In this document: one piece after another, positions 61,868 to 64,000 of the stretch
How the letters are laid out: the number at the start of each line of letters is the position of its first letter
Position numbering within the stretch: the first letter of the stretch is position 1
DNA from: Burkholderia sp. WSM2230
GTDB lineage: Bacteria > Pseudomonadota > Gammaproteobacteria > Burkholderiales > Burkholderiaceae
DNA length: 64,000 nt
Reading direction: 5' to 3'
Assembly (NCBI RefSeq): GCF_000472445.1
Contig: NZ_AXAJ01000012.1
Coordinates: 124,001 to 188,000 of the forward strand
Notes under the pieces: generated by a model
Told to the model about the DNA's origin: nothing
The model's input: the letters and a program-made list of their open reading frames with translations, nothing else
Databases searched by the model: none
Position numbers and translations under genes: made by a program

Positions 61868-63715
61868 CTATCCGCGTCGCAACCCTTGCGCTACCGCTTC
61901 CACCACCTCACGCCACGCGCCTGGCCGCGGCTGACGCAGCAGCTTCGCATTGGCGTACCAGGCGCTGCGCGTGTCGTCGGGATACCAGCGCCAGTCGGGC
62001 GCGAACGGCAGCATCAGCCACAGCGGCTTGCCAAGCGCGCCGGCCAGGTGGGCGATCGACGTATCGATCGAAACGACCGCATCCAGCCGCTCGATGATCG
62101 CGGCAGTATCCGCGAAGTCGCCGATCCGCTCGTCGAAGCGATGAATCCACCGCGCGCGCGGATGCGCGTCCAGCGCGGCGCGCTCCTCTGCGCTGAGATT
62201 GGGCTGCAGCACAATCCAGTCGATGCCTTCGAGCGCAAAAAGCGGCTCGAGCGCGGCGAGCGGCATCGAGCGCGTTTCGTTCTGCTGCATCCGCCCGGAC
62301 CACGCGAGTCCGATCTTGTGCCTGGCCTGACCGCCCAGCGAGCCGCGCCATTTGCGCCGGTAGGCGGGCGGCGCGCTCAGGTAGGGCGTATGCCCGGGAA
62401 TCGTGGCGGGCGTCGTGCCAAGCGTGAGCGGCAAGCTCAGTAACGGGCATTGCAGGTCGGCGGCGGGGCGGGGCGCGCCGCGCGCGACGAGCGTCACGCG
62501 CCACGCCTTTGCAACCGGCTCGAGGAGCGGCACGAGCGGCGGCTGCACTTCGAGCACAACGCGCGCCGCACGCTGCGCAGCGAGCGGAATGAAGCGCACG
62601 AACTGAAGCGTATCGCCGAAACCCTGTTCGGCATGGATCAGCAGTGTGCGCTCGGGGACCGGCTCGCCGTGCCAGCGCGGCAACGTCTCGATAGCCGGTT
62701 CTGCGACGGTTTGCAGACGCCATTCGTATTCCGGCAGCCCGCGCGCGAAATCGCCCAACGCGAGCCACGCCAGCGCGCGGTTCATATGCGCGGCCGCGAG
62801 ATCGGGCTGCAGGCGCAACGCCTGATCCAATGCGCGCACGGCAGTGGCGTGCGCGCCGAGCGCCTGGTGCGCGGTGCCGAGGCTCAGCCAGGCGAGCGCG
62901 AATTGCGGATCGAGACCGACCGAGCGTTCCAGGTACGGAATTGCCTGCGTGTGACGCCCGAGCGCGGCCAGCGCATTGCCCATGCCGAAGATGGCGGGCG
63001 GCAGATTCGGCTGCAATGCAAGCGTGGCCTCGAACGACGCCACGGCTTGCTCGTGACGGCCGGTGGCGTCGAAGGTATTGGCGAGATTGAAGTGCGCGGC
63101 AACGAAGCGCGGCTCCGCGGCCAAAGCGGCCTGGAAGCAGGGGATGGCTTCGTCCGCGCGGCCGAGCGCATTAAGCGACATGCCCATGTTGTTGAGCGCG
63201 CCGGCGTGGCCGGGGCGCAGTTCGAGCGTGCGCCGGAACGACGCGATGGCTTCTTCGTGACGCCCGAGCGCATGCAGGGCGTTGCCGAGATTGTTGTGCG
63301 ACGAGGCGTCTTCCGGTTGCAGGAGCAAAGAGCGACGGAATGCGTCGGCGGCGTCGTCGTGACGGCCCGCCGCCGCATACGCATTGCCGAGGTTGTAGTG
63401 CGCCATGGGAAACGACGGCGCGAGCGTCAGCGCGTTGCGAAACTGCTCGATGGCTTCGTCGATCTGGCCTAGCGCCTTCAGCGCATTGCCGAGGTTCAAC
63501 TGCAGCGCGGCGTCTTGCGGACGCAGATTGACCGCGCGCCGCACCAGCTCGGCGGCTTCGGCGTGCTGGCCCTGCTGATGGCGCAGCACGCCCAGCAGAT
63601 GCAACGCGTCGACGTGCGCGGGATTGCCGTCCAGCGTCGCGCGGTAGCCGCGTTCGGCGTCGTCCAGGCGGCCGTCACGATGCGCCGCAAAAGCGCGGTC
63701 AAAAACAGGTTGCAT
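61868..63715 (-). CDS. TPR-repeat protein with a C-terminal glycosyltransferase-9-like domain
   Basis: A 615-residue protein. Residues about 1-340 hold roughly ten TPR units of the HYNLGNAYAAAGRHDDA type. The C-terminal 270 residues read LLIHAEQGFGDTLQFVRFIPL, KIGLAWSGRMQQNETRSMPL and VVSIDTSIAHLAGALGKPLWLMLPFAPDWRW, as in TPR-linked heptosyltransferase-like (GT9 fold) proteins common in beta-proteobacteria. It may glycosylate a protein or lipid target; no partner genes are seen nearby. ATG 63715 is chosen; the frame is open 32 codons more. Confidence 0.88.
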   Translation of the reverse strand: MQPVFDRAFAAHRDGRLDDAERGYRATLDGNPAHVDALHLLGVLRHQQGQHAEAAELVRRAVNLRPQDAALQLNLGNALKALGQIDEAIEQFRNALTLAPSFPMAHYNLGNAYAAAGRHDDAADAFRRSLLLQPEDASSHNNLGNALHALGRHEEAIASFRRTLELRPGHAGALNNMGMSLNALGRADEAIPCFQAALAAEPRFVAAHFNLANTFDATGRHEQAVASFEATLALQPNLPPAIFGMGNALAALGRHTQAIPYLERSVGLDPQFALAWLSLGTAHQALGAHATAVRALDQALRLQPDLAAAHMNRALAWLALGDFARGLPEYEWRLQTVAEPAIETLPRWHGEPVPERTLLIHAEQGFGDTLQFVRFIPLAAQRAARVVLEVQPPLVPLLEPVAKAWRVTLVARGAPRPAADLQCPLLSLPLTLGTTPATIPGHTPYLSAPPAYRRKWRGSLGGQARHKIGLAWSGRMQQNETRSMPLAALEPLFALEGIDWIVLQPNLSAEERAALDAHPRARWIHRFDERIGDFADTAAIIERLDAVVSIDTSIAHLAGALGKPLWLMLPFAPDWRWYPDDTRSAWYANAKLLRQPRPGAWREVVEAVAQGLRRG

Positions 63716-63809
63716 GACGGGGATGGTGTTCGGGTGAGGCAAAGGCCGCATTTTCCCACACTCGCGGGGAGGCGCTCCGGTTTGACCAGGTTCCGGGGGC
63801 TCGTCTAAC

Positions 63810-63829
63810 ATGTGAACATCTATTCACAT
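63810..63829. promoter_or_regulatory. Palindromic operator of the ArsR-family regulator
   Basis: ATGTGAA-6-TTCACAT forms a 7-bp perfect inverted repeat with a 6-bp centre. The shape matches ArsR/SmtB operators (imperfect 12-2-12 type). It overlaps the first possible start codon of the regulator gene, which indicates autorepression. Confidence 0.7.
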
Positions 63830-64000
63830 GTGTGTCGCCATGATTCCTCTTACGGCTTGTGCGTTATCGCCGGCGGACGTGGATTCGCGCTCCGCGGACA
63901 CCATCGTGCCGCTCGCCGATCTGTTCCGGCTGCTCGGCGATCCGACGCGGCTGCGCATTGTGCTCGCTTGCGTCGACGAACGTCGTGCCGTGGGTGCGAT
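63828..64000 (+). CDS. ArsR-family winged-helix regulator (N-terminal part, runs off the right edge)
   Basis: The first 57 residues are visible: MCVAMIPLTACALSPADV, then PLADLFRLLGDPTRLRIVLACVDERRAVGA. The LFRLLGDPTRLRIVLAC segment is the start of the ArsR/SmtB DNA-binding domain. The N-terminal Cys residues (C2, C11) could be metal ligands. Starts at ATG 63828 or 63840. The target genes would lie to the right of the window. Confidence 0.88.
   Translation, partial: MCVAMIPLTACALSPADVDSRSADTIVPLADLFRLLGDPTRLRIVLACVDERRAVGA

Overview
The window is GC-rich chromosomal DNA from a beta-proteobacterium of the Burkholderiaceae, most likely Paraburkholderia or a close relative. This rests on the housekeeping order hemW-rdgB-rph / yicC-gmk-rpoZ-spoT / greB, an OmpC-type trimeric porin with a typical Burkholderia leader, and the general protein style. 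No insertion sequence, integrase or CRISPR array is visible. The genus is inferred from family knowledge, not from a search.

Region 1 (1-7.8 kb) is core: the start of hemW, rdgB and rph on the minus strand, then yicC, gmk, rpoZ and spoT on the plus strand. A DUF2591 (phage NinX-like) orphan, two tRNA-Arg(ACG) genes and greB follow. Region 2 (7.9-20.1 kb) is mixed. It holds a porin, a probable small RNA, a small hypothetical gene, a cold-shock gene with a structured leader, a DEDDh exonuclease fused to a GIY-YIG nuclease and a secreted chorismate mutase. It continues with two small genes, tRNA-Thr(CGT), fbp, pepN, a DUF4136 lipoprotein and a TMEM165/GDT1 manganese exporter behind a yybP-ykoY manganese riboswitch.

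Region 3 (20.6-40.0 kb) is the main find: an aryl polyene (APE/xanthomonadin-type pigment) gene cluster. Sixteen plus-strand genes run from 20656 to 36885, and all 15 junctions overlap, so there is not one intergenic base. They encode a chain-length factor, PlsC-type acyltransferase, two acyl carrier proteins, a membrane protein, an AMP ligase fused to a dehydratase, a glycosyltransferase fused to an LpxL-like acyltransferase, an aromatic amino acid ammonia-lyase, a thioesterase, a LolA-like carrier, an MMPL exporter, a ketosynthase, a dehydratase, a ketoreductase and two more ketosynthases. Two paralogous small exported proteins, a divergent methyltransferase and a flavin-dependent halogenase-like enzyme with the WxWxIP motif follow. 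Together they suggest an outer-membrane-anchored polyene with an aromatic head that may be made from an amino acid by the lyase, methylated and possibly halogenated.

Region 4 (40.0-48.7 kb) is a minus-strand purine catabolism block (xdhA, xdhB, xdhC, adenosine/adenine deaminase, guaD) with dsbB upstream and a perfect 8 x 9-bp tandem repeat between dsbB and xdhA. Region 5 (48.8-53.2 kb) is a catabolic module: DUF2848 protein, MFS transporter, GntR/FCD regulator and amidase. Region 6 (53.3-64 kb) holds a Kef-type antiporter, a class I glutamine amidotransferase-like hydrolase with a long disordered N-terminus, a DUF2968 protein, a membrane protein with SVG repeats, a GNAT acetyltransferase, a citrate-type MHS transporter, a TPR-glycosyltransferase and the start of an ArsR-family regulator with a palindromic operator.
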